NCBI RefSeq assembly: GCF_012927345.1
Contig: NZ_JABBGJ010000042.1
Location: 1 to 64,000, forward strand
Direction of reading: 5' to 3'
Length of the DNA: 64,000 nucleotides
Source of the DNA: Paraburkholderia polaris
GTDB lineage: Bacteria > Pseudomonadota > Gammaproteobacteria > Burkholderiales > Burkholderiaceae
Made by a program: the position numbers and the translations under genes. Positions 42,896 to 51,902 of this stretch are shown here, piece after piece. Each line of letters starts with the position of its first letter. The first letter of the stretch is position 1. Below the pieces are notes generated by a model, which saw only the letters and a program-made list of their open reading frames with translations, was not told the origin of the DNA and searched no databases.

Positions 42896-43206
42896 AGGTT
42901 TTTTGCCTTTGGCGGCGGCATTTGGTGGGGTGCCTGGTTTGTTTGCCTTCGCGGCGGTTGTTTGTCTGGGTGCCTGGGGTGTTGGGCTTTTCTTGATCTG
43001 TTTGCCTGTGAGGCGCTTTTTTTCTGTGTGCCTGGAGCGTTGGCCTTTTCTTGATCTGTTTGCCTGTGTGGCGCTTTTTTTCTGTGCGCTTGCGGTGTTG
43101 GCCTTTCCTTGATTTGTTAGTGGTCTATTAGCGTTCGCCCCTGTGCGGGGCAGGCACTTACTTTCTTTGCCGCCGCAAAGAAAGTAAGCAAAGAAAGCGG
43201 CTCGAA
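42896..43206 (-). repeat. Inverted-repeat element, left arm (58-bp units plus hairpin core)
   Basis: This arm contains 58-bp units beginning GTTGGGCTTTTCTTGATCTG at 42981 and GTTGGCC-type starts at 43039 and 43097. GTTAGTGGTCTATTAGCGTT and CCCCTGTGCGGGGCAGGCAC follow. It ends with a perfect hairpin, CTTACTTTCTTTGC, CGCC, GCAAAGAAAGTAAG (43157-43188). It is the near-exact reverse complement of 43965-44110. Confidence 0.92.
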
Positions 43207-43452
43207 CCGCGAATGCTAAGTGGGCACCGTTGCCTGCAGAGGGTAGTGGCTCCGTGGAATCCGGGCCCTCGCACCCTCTGGCGCTAGTGACAAAGGAATC
43301 ATCAGCTCCCACTCCGCACTGCGTGCGTCGCGGACGGGTCCGCCTGGGAAACCAAGGGCTTCGGTTCAGAGCTGTGGGGCCATCGGCTTCGCCTCGGCGA
43401 GGCGACTCCGTACTTCATGGGGAACCCACACCTTGAATGAAATGTCGGTGTG

Positions 43453-43530
43453 TCGCAGTCGCAGTCGCAGTCGCAGTCGCAGTCGCAGTCGCAATCGCAA
43501 TCGCAGTCGCAATGGCAGTCGCAATGGCAG
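43453..43530 (+). repeat. Hexanucleotide tandem repeat (GTCGCA)13 with variants
   Basis: Thirteen 6-base units lie head to tail: seven GTCGCA, then ATCGCA, ATCGCA, GTCGCA, ATGGCA, GTCGCA, ATGGCA. In one frame it reads as an Ala-Val repeat, but no real gene contains it. Confidence 0.95.
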
Positions 43531-43964
43531 AGTTGATGTGTATTAACTGGTACTCGACCGGTCAGCCAATGTCAGCGGAGATATCGTCCACTCCCGCCTA
43601 TGGGAATGATTCTCCGGGGCGAGTCGAACCTCATGCCTGCGCCTCTGGCGCACCACTTCGCGGCTACGGGCTTGACCTTTTCCCTCGCCCCGGAAAGGCT
43701 GCTATCAAGTCGGGAATGACGAAATGAACTGACACTGTCTGTCGAGTCAAGTGCTGCTGTCTACAGTTGACGCGACCGCGCGCCACGGTTCCGTGACAGA
43801 ACGCGAGCGCCAAAACGCAGCGGGCGGTTTTATGAAGCACGCTTCGGCGCGCGCAGCGTCGCCGGAAGTATGACGCCCTTGTCACTCAGGCCGAATGCGC
43901 GAGAACACGGATTCCAGATGCTCCACTACCCCTTCCAAGCCAGGGGACCCGCTTAGCAGGATTG

Positions 43965-44217
43965 GCTTGAGCCGCTTTCTTTGCTTACTTTCTTTGCGGC
44001 GGCAAAGAAAGTAAGTGCCTGCCCCGCACAGGGGCGAACGCTAATAGACCACTAACAATTCAAGGAAAGGCACCGCCATAAAAGCACAGAAAAAAAGCGC
44101 CACGCAGGCAAACAAATCAAGAAAAGCCCAACGCCGTCAGCATCCAGACAACAAGCGCCGCGCAGGCAAACAACCCAAACAAACCACCAATGCCGCCGCC
44201 AAAGGCAAAACCCAACC
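43965..44217 (+). repeat. Inverted-repeat element, right arm
   Basis: This is the mirror copy of the left arm: GAGCCGCTTTCTTTGC, then hairpin CTTACTTTCTTTGC, GGCG, GCAAAGAAAGTAAG (43984-44015), then GCCTGCCCCGCACAGGGGCG, CTAATAGACCACTAACAATT, and units starting CAAGGAAAGG at 44061 and CAAGAAAAGC at 44118. The arm ends at the stop codon of the MHS transporter gene. The 760 bp between the arms have no supported gene. Confidence 0.92.
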
Positions 44218-45585
44218 TTAATCAATAGCCTTCCCAGCCGTCTCCCGCATAAACGGCAACGGCAACAACGACACAACCCCACACCCGATCAAATACCAGG
44301 CAGGAGCCAGATTACTCCCAGAAATCTGAATCAACCAGGTAGCAAAAAACTGTGCAAACCCACCAAAAATAGAAACCCCTAAACAATAAACAATCGACAT
44401 CCCGGTAGCGCGAATCTCGCGCGGAAACATCTCAGGCAGCATGACGATATTAGGCACGGCCGTAAAAGCGACAAACACCGCAAGCATAGCAACCACCGAC
44501 AACAAGACAGGTACCGTTGGCGAAGCATTAATAATCATGAAAGCCGGATACACGGCAACAATCAGCAACACCCGCGAAATCCACAAAACACGTTTACGCC
44601 CTACACGATCGGACAACGCCCCCGCAAACGGCGAGCAAATCACCGTCACGATCGCCGCGGTCCACGCGGCCCACAGCGCCGACGACATCGGCAAATGCAA
44701 AATCCGAATCGCGTAGGTAGACAGATAAAACAGCACGATGTAGTTCGCCGCCGTGCCGCCAATGGTCGTCAACACACCGGTCGTTATCACGCGCGAATGC
44801 TCGCGAAACAGCTTGCGAACCGGCTGCGCGGCAGGCGCCTGCGCCACCGAAACCGTGCCGTCTTCCACACCCGGCAACGTTTCGTCCAGATGCCGCCGGA
44901 TGTAAATACCAATCGGCCCCATCGCCATGCCAATCACAAACGGCACACGCCAGCCCCAGCTCTCGAGCGCGGCAGTGGACAGCGCCGCCGCCAGCGCAAC
45001 ACCCAGCAGCGAACCACATACCGTATTCAACCCCTGACTCACGAACTGCCAGCTTCCGTAAAATCCACGCGTCTTGTCGCTGCCATATTCAAGCAGCAAC
45101 GATGTCGATGCACCGATCTCGCCGCCCAGCGCGAACCCCTGAATCAAGCGCGCAAGGATCACCAGTAATGGCGCGGCAATGCCGATCGCCGCGTAAGTCG
45201 GCGCGAACGCGATGATCGCCGAGCCGAGCGTCATCAACCACAGCGTGAGACTCATCGCGGCCTTGCGTCCGGCGCGATCGGCATACGCGCCGAGAACAAT
45301 CCCGCCCACCGGCCGCATGATGAAGCCCACGCCGAAGGTGCCGACCGCCAGCATCAGTTGCGCAAGCTGCCCTTCCACCGGGAAATACAGCTTGCCGATG
45401 ATCGTCGCGAAGAAGCTATAAATCGTGAAATCGAAAAACTCGAGACCGTTGCCGAGCGTGATCGCAGCGATCGCTTTGGCGTGGCTCGTGCGTTTTGCGG
45501 GCTGCATGGTCGACGCGTCAGCGAGATTCAGCGTGTCGGTGCCATCGGGTTGCGGTGTAGCGGAATAGTCCATCTGTGTCTCCAT
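44218..45585 (-). CDS. MFS transporter, metabolite:H+ symporter (MHS) type
   Basis: This 455-residue, twelve-helix carrier has the MHS hallmarks: AIAAITLGNGLEFFDFTIYSFFATIIGKLYFP at helix 1, GFIMRPVGGIVLGAYADRAGRKAAM between helices 2 and 3, and RLIQGFALGGEIGASTSLLLEYGSDKTRGFYGSWQ. These symporters take up organic acids such as citrate, tricarballylate, ketoglutarate or shikimate. The adjacent upstream M20 amidohydrolase (152 bp away) suggests an N-acyl amino acid or similar acid here. The final 100 codons are richer in T-ending codons and adjoin the inverted-repeat element. Confidence 0.93.
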   Translation of the reverse strand: METQMDYSATPQPDGTDTLNLADASTMQPAKRTSHAKAIAAITLGNGLEFFDFTIYSFFATIIGKLYFPVEGQLAQLMLAVGTFGVGFIMRPVGGIVLGAYADRAGRKAAMSLTLWLMTLGSAIIAFAPTYAAIGIAAPLLVILARLIQGFALGGEIGASTSLLLEYGSDKTRGFYGSWQFVSQGLNTVCGSLLGVALAAALSTAALESWGWRVPFVIGMAMGPIGIYIRRHLDETLPGVEDGTVSVAQAPAAQPVRKLFREHSRVITTGVLTTIGGTAANYIVLFYLSTYAIRILHLPMSSALWAAWTAAIVTVICSPFAGALSDRVGRKRVLWISRVLLIVAVYPAFMIINASPTVPVLLSVVAMLAVFVAFTAVPNIVMLPEMFPREIRATGMSIVYCLGVSIFGGFAQFFATWLIQISGSNLAPAWYLIGCGVVSLLPLPFMRETAGKAID

Positions 45586-45737
45586 GGTGTCCTTCCTGCC
45601 GATGCGCGGCTCTGCGGCCTTGTGCGCCTAGAAGTAATGGACAGTCTGACTGGCCCCAACACGGCCTTGATGGCCCCGCCGGCCTTCGCGACCTTCGGAG
45701 CCTTGCGCGGCTTCAGTCCAACCCGATGCAACGTGCC

Positions 45738-46901
45738 TCAGACGAGGAAGGTCTGCGCGAGCCGCACCCAATAAGCCGCGCCAGTAGCGAGGCAGTCGTC
45801 GTTGAAGTCGTAGCCCGGGTTGTGGACCATGCAACCGCCCTCGCCGTCGCCATTGCCGATGATCAGGTAGCTGCCCGGGCAACGCTCCAGCAGGAACGCG
45901 AAGTCTTCACTGCCGGTCAACGGTTGCATGTCGGCGATCAAACCGTCTTCACCCAGCCAGTCGAGCGCGACTTGCCGTGCGAGACCGGTCATTTCCGCAT
46001 CGTTGACGAGCACCGGATAGCGGCGCTGATAATCCACATGCGCCCGCGCGCCGAACACGGCCGCCTGCCCGCACGCGACCGCCGTGATGCGTTCCTGCAA
46101 AAGGTCGCGAACCTCGGGCCTCAGCGCACGCACGGACAAGCGCATCTCCGCGGTCTCAGGAATCACATTCGGCGCATCACCGGCGTGAATCGCGCCGACC
46201 GTGATGATCGCCATATCGAGCGGCGCGATGTTGCGCGACACGATCGACTGCAACGCAAGCACGATCTGCGCACACACCACCACGGGATCGACCGCCTTAT
46301 GCGGCACCGCGCCATGACCGCCGCGGCCGGTCACCGTGATGATCACCGTATCCGACGAAGCCATGAACGAGCCCGGCAGGAAGCCGAACTTGCCGGTCGG
46401 AAAACCCGGCATGTTGTGCATCGCGAAGACCGCGTCGCACGGGAATTTGTCGAACAGGCCGTCTTCGAGCATTTTTTTCGCGCCGGCCTGACCTTCTTCG
46501 GCGGGCTGGAAAATCAGGTTCAACGTGCCGTCGAAACTTTTTTCCTGCGCAAGGTGCTTGGCGGCCGCCAGCAGCATCGCCGTGTGGCCGTCATGGCCGC
46601 AAGCGTGCATCTTGCCGGGCACCGTGCTCGCATAAGGCAGACCGGTCGTTTCGTGGATCGGCAATGCGTCCATGTCGGCGCGCAGGCCGAGTTTGCGCGT
46701 GCCGTTGCCGACTTTCAGTTGCCCGACAACGCCGGTTTGGCCCAGCCCGCGATGCACGGTGTAGCCCCACGCCTGCAAACGCTCGGCGACCAGGTCGCCG
46801 GTGGCGAATTCTTCGTAAGCCAGTTCGGGCTGCGCGTGGATGCGATGGCGCAGCGCGATCATTTCGTCTTCGAGTTCGGCGATGCCCGCCGGGATGGCCA
46901 T
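45738..46901 (-). CDS. M20-family amidohydrolase (hippurate hydrolase-like)
   Basis: This 387-residue cytosolic metalloenzyme of the M20D branch cleaves N-acyl or amide bonds of amino-acid conjugates (hippurate, N-acetyl or IAA-amino acids). Conserved blocks are RADMDALPIHETTGLPYAS, the metal-binding MHACGHDGHTAMLL, IFQPAEEGQAGAKKMLEDGLF with catalytic Glu, the dimerisation-lid GRGGHGAVPHKAVDP, and TGSEDFAFLLERCPGSYLIIGNGD. The start is ATG 46901; the open frame extends 36 codons further but without family sequence. It is co-directional with the MHS transporter and divergent from a LysR gene, forming a typical uptake-hydrolysis-regulation cassette. Confidence 0.94.
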   Translation of the reverse strand: MAIPAGIAELEDEMIALRHRIHAQPELAYEEFATGDLVAERLQAWGYTVHRGLGQTGVVGQLKVGNGTRKLGLRADMDALPIHETTGLPYASTVPGKMHACGHDGHTAMLLAAAKHLAQEKSFDGTLNLIFQPAEEGQAGAKKMLEDGLFDKFPCDAVFAMHNMPGFPTGKFGFLPGSFMASSDTVIITVTGRGGHGAVPHKAVDPVVVCAQIVLALQSIVSRNIAPLDMAIITVGAIHAGDAPNVIPETAEMRLSVRALRPEVRDLLQERITAVACGQAAVFGARAHVDYQRRYPVLVNDAEMTGLARQVALDWLGEDGLIADMQPLTGSEDFAFLLERCPGSYLIIGNGDGEGGCMVHNPGYDFNDDCLATGAAYWVRLAQTFLV

Positions 46902-47028
46902 GGTGTTCACGATGTCGTCTCCGTCTATGAAAGCGTGAGCCAAGCATAGCGACGCCGATTTTCCAGCGGCAGGCGTAGAATCGTTGCGGCGGCAACCAGC
47001 AGTTGCCACCCATCTACGGGTTCTCCAG

Positions 47029-47979
47029 ATGAAACTGCATCAACTCAGCACCTTAGCGGCCATTGCGGATACCGGCAGTATCCGGGCTGCTGCCCGTTCG
47101 CTCGACCTTTCACCGGCCGCCGTCACCAAGGCCATGCGCGAACTGGAGGCCGATCTGCACGCGCCATTGCTGGTGCGCGGCGCGAGCGGCGTCGCGTTCA
47201 CGGAGTTCGGCCGCGCGCTGGTCGTACATGCCCGGTTGGTACTCGGCCAGTTGCAACGCGCGGAAGCGGAGATCGAGGCGATGCGCGGCGCGGCGGCCGG
47301 CAAACTGTCGATCGGCGTCACGCCGTGGGTGGCGCTGACTTTTCTGCCGCCCACGGTGCAGCGGTTCCGGCAGCGCATGCCGGAAGTCCAACTGGAATTC
47401 TTCGAGGGTCTGTTGGCGGTCGTGCAACCGCGCTTGCGCGACGGCAGCCTCGATTTTTCGATCGGCCGTCCCCCGCCCGCGTCGCCGCAATCGGAGTTTC
47501 ACAACGTGCCGCTGTTTTCGACGCATTCGGCGGTGGTCGCGCGCCGCGATCATCCGAAGGCCGGTTGCCGCACGCTGCTCGAACTGGAAGACGCCGAATG
47601 GGTATTGAACTGGGATCCCGCAAGCCGCGAGTCGATCTCGGACAACCTGTTCCGCAAGCGCGGCATGAGCGTGCCGCACACGATCCATCTCGCGCATTCG
47701 CTCGCGGTCGTGCTCGGCCTGCTCGCGCAGACGGACATGCTCAGCATTTTTCCGTGGCCGCTCGTCGAGGTGAGCATCGCAAAGGAGAATCTGTGGGCGC
47801 TGCCCTTGCGCGAAACGGTGGATGAAACCATCGTCAGCATAACTTCGCGGCGCGGCGCGCCGACAAGTCCGGCGGCCACGTGTTTTCTCGATTGTTTGCG
47901 CGAAGTGATCGACGAAGGCGCGCGCTCGCAAGACCCCGAGCTGCGCCGCCTGTTTCATTCGATTGAACTGCTGCTGTAG
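47029..47979 (+). CDS. LysR-family transcriptional regulator
   Basis: This 316-residue protein has an HTH at the N-terminus (LHQLSTLAAIADTGSIRAAARSLDLSPAAVTKAMRELEADLHAPLLVRGASGVAFTEFGRALV) and a type-2 periplasmic-binding effector domain (GKLSIGVTPWVALTFLPPTVQRFRQRMPEVQLEFFEG). ATG 47029 gives the canonical MKLHQL start. The gene is divergent from the amidohydrolase-MHS unit with 127 bp between, so it probably activates that unit in response to the acyl substrate. Confidence 0.95.
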   Translation: MKLHQLSTLAAIADTGSIRAAARSLDLSPAAVTKAMRELEADLHAPLLVRGASGVAFTEFGRALVVHARLVLGQLQRAEAEIEAMRGAAAGKLSIGVTPWVALTFLPPTVQRFRQRMPEVQLEFFEGLLAVVQPRLRDGSLDFSIGRPPPASPQSEFHNVPLFSTHSAVVARRDHPKAGCRTLLELEDAEWVLNWDPASRESISDNLFRKRGMSVPHTIHLAHSLAVVLGLLAQTDMLSIFPWPLVEVSIAKENLWALPLRETVDETIVSITSRRGAPTSPAATCFLDCLREVIDEGARSQDPELRRLFHSIELLL

Positions 47980-48206
47980 TGACGTGGCTCGACAAACTAA
48001 CGGGGGATGCGACTCGGTGGCGTGAGCAAACGCTCCGAACGAGGTCACGGGTCCACCTCGCTGCCTCGCCTTCAAACGACGACGCACGCCCCCCTGCGCA
48101 TGTCGCTCGTCGCACACACATAGGGGCTGTAAGCTGAATCGCATGCACGCCCACTATGCTTCGAGTGCGCAGCGGCGCGCCGCCCTGCCCCCACTCCGTG
48201 CCGACC

Positions 48207-49598
48207 ATGAAGCAGACTCAACCCGACAACGAAGCCGACTACGACACACAGGTGCCGGGCGCGCCAGCGCAGCGCGCCGGCGACAGCGACGGCAACAGCG
48301 CCTCGCCCGATCCGGCCAGTCACCGCGCCCTTGCTGAAGCCCGGCGCAGCGACGGCGACGAACTGGGCGCCGTTGCGCATCTGATCGCCGCCCACACGCT
48401 GGACGCCTACGCCGCTGCGGCACGCGACGCCAGCGCCTCGAATCTCTGCGATGTCGCGACCGGATACTTCATGAAAGGCGATCACGCGATCGCTGAGTAC
48501 TGGTATCGCCTCGTCCTGACGCTCGATCCGCATGTCGCGGTGGCCTGCCAGAACCTGGCTGCCATCCTCGCGAGCACTGGACACGTGAGCGAAGCCGCCA
48601 TGTATCGGGAACGTGCCTATCGGATCCAGCGCGTCTTTGTCGAAGGAAGCGGCGCAGCGCCGCGCCGCGTGCTGGTCCTCTGCGCGGCGCACACTTCCGG
48701 CAATGTGCCGTTCGATGCACTGCTGCCTGGCGCGAGCTGCTGCCGCATCAAGTACGCGATCGACTACGCCGCCGACGACGAAGACCATCAGTTACCGGCC
48801 TACGATCTCGTGTTCAACGCGATTGGCGATGCGGATGTCGCCGCCCCGCTCGCCGGGCGGCTCGCGCGCTTCGTCTCGCGCTGCGCGCGGCCCGTGCTCA
48901 ATCCGCCCGCTGCTGTCGCCCGGACCCAACGGCACCGCACCGCGAGCCTCCTCAACGGGCTGCCGGACGTGCAGGTGGCGCCGTGCGTGCAGAGCGATGC
49001 CGCTCCGGCTTCACGCGCCGCGCTTGACGCCTTGCTCACGGAGGGTGGCATCGACTTTCCGGTGCTGGCGCGTCCCGCCGCTACGCACGGTGGTGATGGG
49101 CTGACGCTATGCGAGAACCGCGCAGCGCTCGAAGCGTGGCAGCTGGTACAAGTCGGGGTTTCCTATCTGGCAGCGTTTCGCGACTATCGCAGCGCCGACG
49201 GCTTCTACCGCAAATACCGGATCATTTTTGTCGACCGGGAGCCGTTTCCATACCATCTGGCGATTTCGCCGCACTGGATGGTGCACTACTACTCTGCCGA
49301 CATGGAACACCATCCGTGGAAGCTGGAGGAAGAGCGGCGCTTCCTCGACAATCCGCACGCCGTGCTCGGCGAGCGAGTGATGAGTGCCATCGCGGCAATC
49401 GGCAGGCGGCTCGATCTTGACTACGGCGGAATCGACTTTACGGTACTGCCCGGAGGACAGGTGCTGGTCTTCGAAGCGAACGCGACCATGCTGGCGCATT
49501 TCGAGCGCGAGACCGGCGCGCTCGCCCACAAAAATCCTTACGTGCAACGTATCGTCGACGCGTTCGAACGCATGATGAAGCGTCACACGTCGACCTGA
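48207..49598 (+). CDS. TPR-containing ATP-grasp-like protein
   Basis: This is about 463 residues from ATG 48207; ATG 48156 would add 17. Residues 50-150 form TPR-like helices (AVAHLIAAHTLDAYAAAARD, GYFMKGDHAIAEYWYRLVLTLDPHVAVACQNLAAILASTGHVSEAAMYRERAY). A pre-ATP-grasp region follows (RRVLVLCAAHTSGNVPFDAL, YDLVFNAIGDAD), then an ATP-grasp domain: FPVLARPAATHGGDGLTLCEN as the nucleotide loop, YRKYRIIFVDREPFPYHLAIS, and the magnesium-binding LDYGGIDFTVLPGGQVLVFEANATM. Such proteins ligate a carboxylate to an amine, but the substrate is unknown and no peptide-precursor gene was found nearby. Confidence 0.85.
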   Translation: MKQTQPDNEADYDTQVPGAPAQRAGDSDGNSASPDPASHRALAEARRSDGDELGAVAHLIAAHTLDAYAAAARDASASNLCDVATGYFMKGDHAIAEYWYRLVLTLDPHVAVACQNLAAILASTGHVSEAAMYRERAYRIQRVFVEGSGAAPRRVLVLCAAHTSGNVPFDALLPGASCCRIKYAIDYAADDEDHQLPAYDLVFNAIGDADVAAPLAGRLARFVSRCARPVLNPPAAVARTQRHRTASLLNGLPDVQVAPCVQSDAAPASRAALDALLTEGGIDFPVLARPAATHGGDGLTLCENRAALEAWQLVQVGVSYLAAFRDYRSADGFYRKYRIIFVDREPFPYHLAISPHWMVHYYSADMEHHPWKLEEERRFLDNPHAVLGERVMSAIAAIGRRLDLDYGGIDFTVLPGGQVLVFEANATMLAHFERETGALAHKNPYVQRIVDAFERMMKRHTST

Positions 49599-49617
49599 AT
49601 GTCGGCCCCGTTACTGG

Positions 49618-50076
49618 TCACTGGCTGGATAGATGCTGGCGCAAAAACGGCACGAAGCCGTTTTGCGTCGGACCGATTTGCTTGACGCAATCATCGTAGT
49701 CAGAGCCTTGCGCGCGATCGGGACCATACATGCCACGGCATTGCGCATACAGCGTGATCGTCGCCCCGCTGCCCTTGGCCACGCGCGTGGCCGAATAGAC
49801 CGCCTTGCCCGAGCGGCTCGGAACGTCGGTCTCGATCGCTACGGCGTCCGCGCGAACGATCGATGTGGAAGAGTGCGCCGCCACGTAGTCCTTCGTGAGT
49901 GCCCAGGCTCTGTCGCACTGCGTCTGATCCGCGCACGCAATGGCAGCGTTACGCTGCGCGGCATCGAGCAGGTTCTCCGAGCGGGTGAAGTCACGCGCTT
50001 GCGTCTCCTCCTTTTCGGCGGACATACACCCACTCAGGGCAAGCGCAGCAAGCGCAATAGCGATAGTTGTTTTCAC
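49618..50076 (-). CDS. Small lipoprotein of unknown function
   Basis: This is 152 residues from GTG 50076 (MKTTIAIALAALALSGC-type start). The lipobox LALSGC marks a lipoprotein. The mature part is hydrophilic with Cys residues in ACADQTQCDRAW and QCRGMYGPD/DDCVKQIG, so one or two disulfides are likely. The GTG is chosen because the signal peptide begins there; the open frame runs 26 codons further upstream without signal character. It converges on the ATP-grasp gene with 19 bp between stops. I do not recognise a family. Confidence 0.75.
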   Translation of the reverse strand: MKTTIAIALAALALSGCMSAEKEETQARDFTRSENLLDAAQRNAAIACADQTQCDRAWALTKDYVAAHSSTSIVRADAVAIETDVPSRSGKAVYSATRVAKGSGATITLYAQCRGMYGPDRAQGSDYDDCVKQIGPTQNGFVPFLRQHLSSQ

Positions 50077-50264
50077 AGGTTCAAGATCCGATGGCGAATT
50101 CCGGTGAGGATTATAGTCGCCCTCAACAGGGACTCGCAGGTTCGGAACGGCCATCGGAAAGCTGCCGGCGCGGTGATGTCCCTCACCGCCCGCATGACTT
50201 TCGTTTTGTGTGCGCGGCTAAGGCACATCACCGAGTCACATCACCGCCCGGCCTTCACGCAGCC

Positions 50265-51707
50265 TCAACTCGCGTAGCCAACCACCCCCTTGATCTCCAG
50301 AAAGTCCTCTAGACCGAACTCGCCATACTCGCGGCCATTGCCGGACTGCTTGAAGCCGCCGAACGGCGCATCTGGACTGTAGTCCGCGTAGTTCAGATAG
50401 ATCGTGCCGGTGCGCAGGCGCTTCGCCACAGCATGCGCATGCTCGATCGACGCGGATTGCACATAGCCCGCGAGGCCATAGAGACTGTCGTTGGCCATCG
50501 CGATCGCCTCGTCTTCGGAGTCGTAGCCGAGAATCGACAGCACCGGTCCGAAAATCTCTTCGCGCGCGATCGTCATGTTCGGTGTGACATTGCCGAATAC
50601 CGTCGGGCGCACGAAGTAGCCCTCTTTCAAGCCTTCGGGGCGGCCCGGGCCGCCGGCCACCAGCGTCGCGCCCTCTTCGATGCCCACACCGATCAGCCGC
50701 TGGATCTTGTCGAACTGCTGCTCGCTGATGACAGGCCCAAGATCGATGCCCTTGGCATCCGCGGGACCGACGACCAGTGCTTCAGCCGCCTCCTTCGCAT
50801 ACGTCAATGCCTCCTCCAGGCGTGCGCGCGGCACGAACATGCGGGTGGGCGCATCGCACGACTGGCCGCTGTTGTCGAAACACGCACGTGCACCACGCAT
50901 CACTGCCTGCTTCAGATCGGCATCTTCAAGAATCAGGTTGGCCGATTTGCCGCCCAGTTCCTGATGCACGCGTTTGACCGTATCCGCCGCGGCCTTTGCG
51001 ACCTGCACGCCCGCACGCGTCGAACCGGTAAACGACATCATGTCGATGTCCGGATGACGCGACATCGCCTCACCCACCGTCGCACCTTCGCCGTTCACAA
51101 GGTTGAACACGCCCGCCGGCACACCCGCTTCGTCGAGGATCTCGGCAAAGATGATGCCGGAGAGCGGCGCCAGTTCCGAGGGCTTGAGCACCATCGTGCA
51201 GCCGGCCGCGAGCGCGGGCACGACCTTGGTGGCGATCTGCAAGGCGGGCCAGTTCCACGGCGTAATCAGCCCGCACACGCCGACCGCTTCCTTACGGATC
51301 AGAATGCTGCTCTTCACGTACTCGAATTCGAACGTGTCGAGGGTGCGGATCATCGTCTCCAGATGCGCGACGCCGGTCCATGCCTGCGCGTCGTTCGCAT
51401 ATTGGAGCGGCGCCCCCATCTCACGGCTGATCGCATGCACCATGTCGTCGTAGCGCTTGCGGTAGACGTCGAGGATCGCTTGCAGCAGATCGATTCGCTG
51501 CGCGATCGTCGTCTCGCTGTAGGCCGGAAAGGCACGCTTCGCAGCCACTACCGCGCGGTCGACATCGGCCGCGCTGCCGAGCGAAATCTGCGCGAACGCA
51601 GTGGCCGTGGACGGATCGATCACGTCGAGCGTGGCAGCGCCGGCCGGGTTTTGCGGATCGACCCATTGGCCGTCGATATAAAACTGCCTGGCATGTTGCA
51701 GTTGCAT
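50265..51707 (-). CDS. NAD(P)-dependent aldehyde dehydrogenase
   Basis: This 480-residue enzyme of the ALDH superfamily oxidises an aldehyde to the acid. The cofactor region TPWNWPALQIATKVVPALAAGCTMVLKPSE, general base Glu250 in ELGGKSANLI and nucleophile Cys284 in NSGQSCDAPTRM are all present, as are VGPADAKGIDLGPVIS and IFGPVLSILGYDSEDEAI. The neighbouring FAD amine oxidoreductase and EutQ-like cupin suggest that the aldehyde comes from amine oxidation, as in Puu-type pathways, but the exact substrate cannot be read. Divergent from the cupin. Confidence 0.95.
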   Translation of the reverse strand: MQLQHARQFYIDGQWVDPQNPAGAATLDVIDPSTATAFAQISLGSAADVDRAVVAAKRAFPAYSETTIAQRIDLLQAILDVYRKRYDDMVHAISREMGAPLQYANDAQAWTGVAHLETMIRTLDTFEFEYVKSSILIRKEAVGVCGLITPWNWPALQIATKVVPALAAGCTMVLKPSELAPLSGIIFAEILDEAGVPAGVFNLVNGEGATVGEAMSRHPDIDMMSFTGSTRAGVQVAKAAADTVKRVHQELGGKSANLILEDADLKQAVMRGARACFDNSGQSCDAPTRMFVPRARLEEALTYAKEAAEALVVGPADAKGIDLGPVISEQQFDKIQRLIGVGIEEGATLVAGGPGRPEGLKEGYFVRPTVFGNVTPNMTIAREEIFGPVLSILGYDSEDEAIAMANDSLYGLAGYVQSASIEHAHAVAKRLRTGTIYLNYADYSPDAPFGGFKQSGNGREYGEFGLEDFLEIKGVVGYAS

Positions 51708-51902
51708 GGCTTAGTCCTTTATATGAATTGTGTTAGGTCAGACGGCGGGCCGCAGATCGCGCCCCTAGCGGTATCGAAGGCTTTACATCGACGCCGCTCA
51801 ATCTGAATGTCTTCAAATCGAAATTCATCGCTACGCAGCTTTGGCTCAGACTCCGGTTCTGCTTCGATTTCGTCATCGAATCACATCAACCAGGAGAGAC
51901 AC

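Noticed and set aside
40246..42921. 891-codon minus-strand frame across the lipoprotein and MFS genes
   Set aside because: It is a shadow of two well-supported plus-strand genes; its translation is Arg/His/Gln-rich with no family features.
43437..43727. Frame with an Ala-Val repeat
   Set aside because: Translation of the hexamer array; no ribosome-binding site, no conserved remainder.
45528..45731. 67-codon minus-strand frame with a Lys/Ala/Pro-rich start between the M20 and MHS genes
   Set aside because: It overlaps the MHS gene start in another frame and lacks a start signal; the basic first third alone is not enough.
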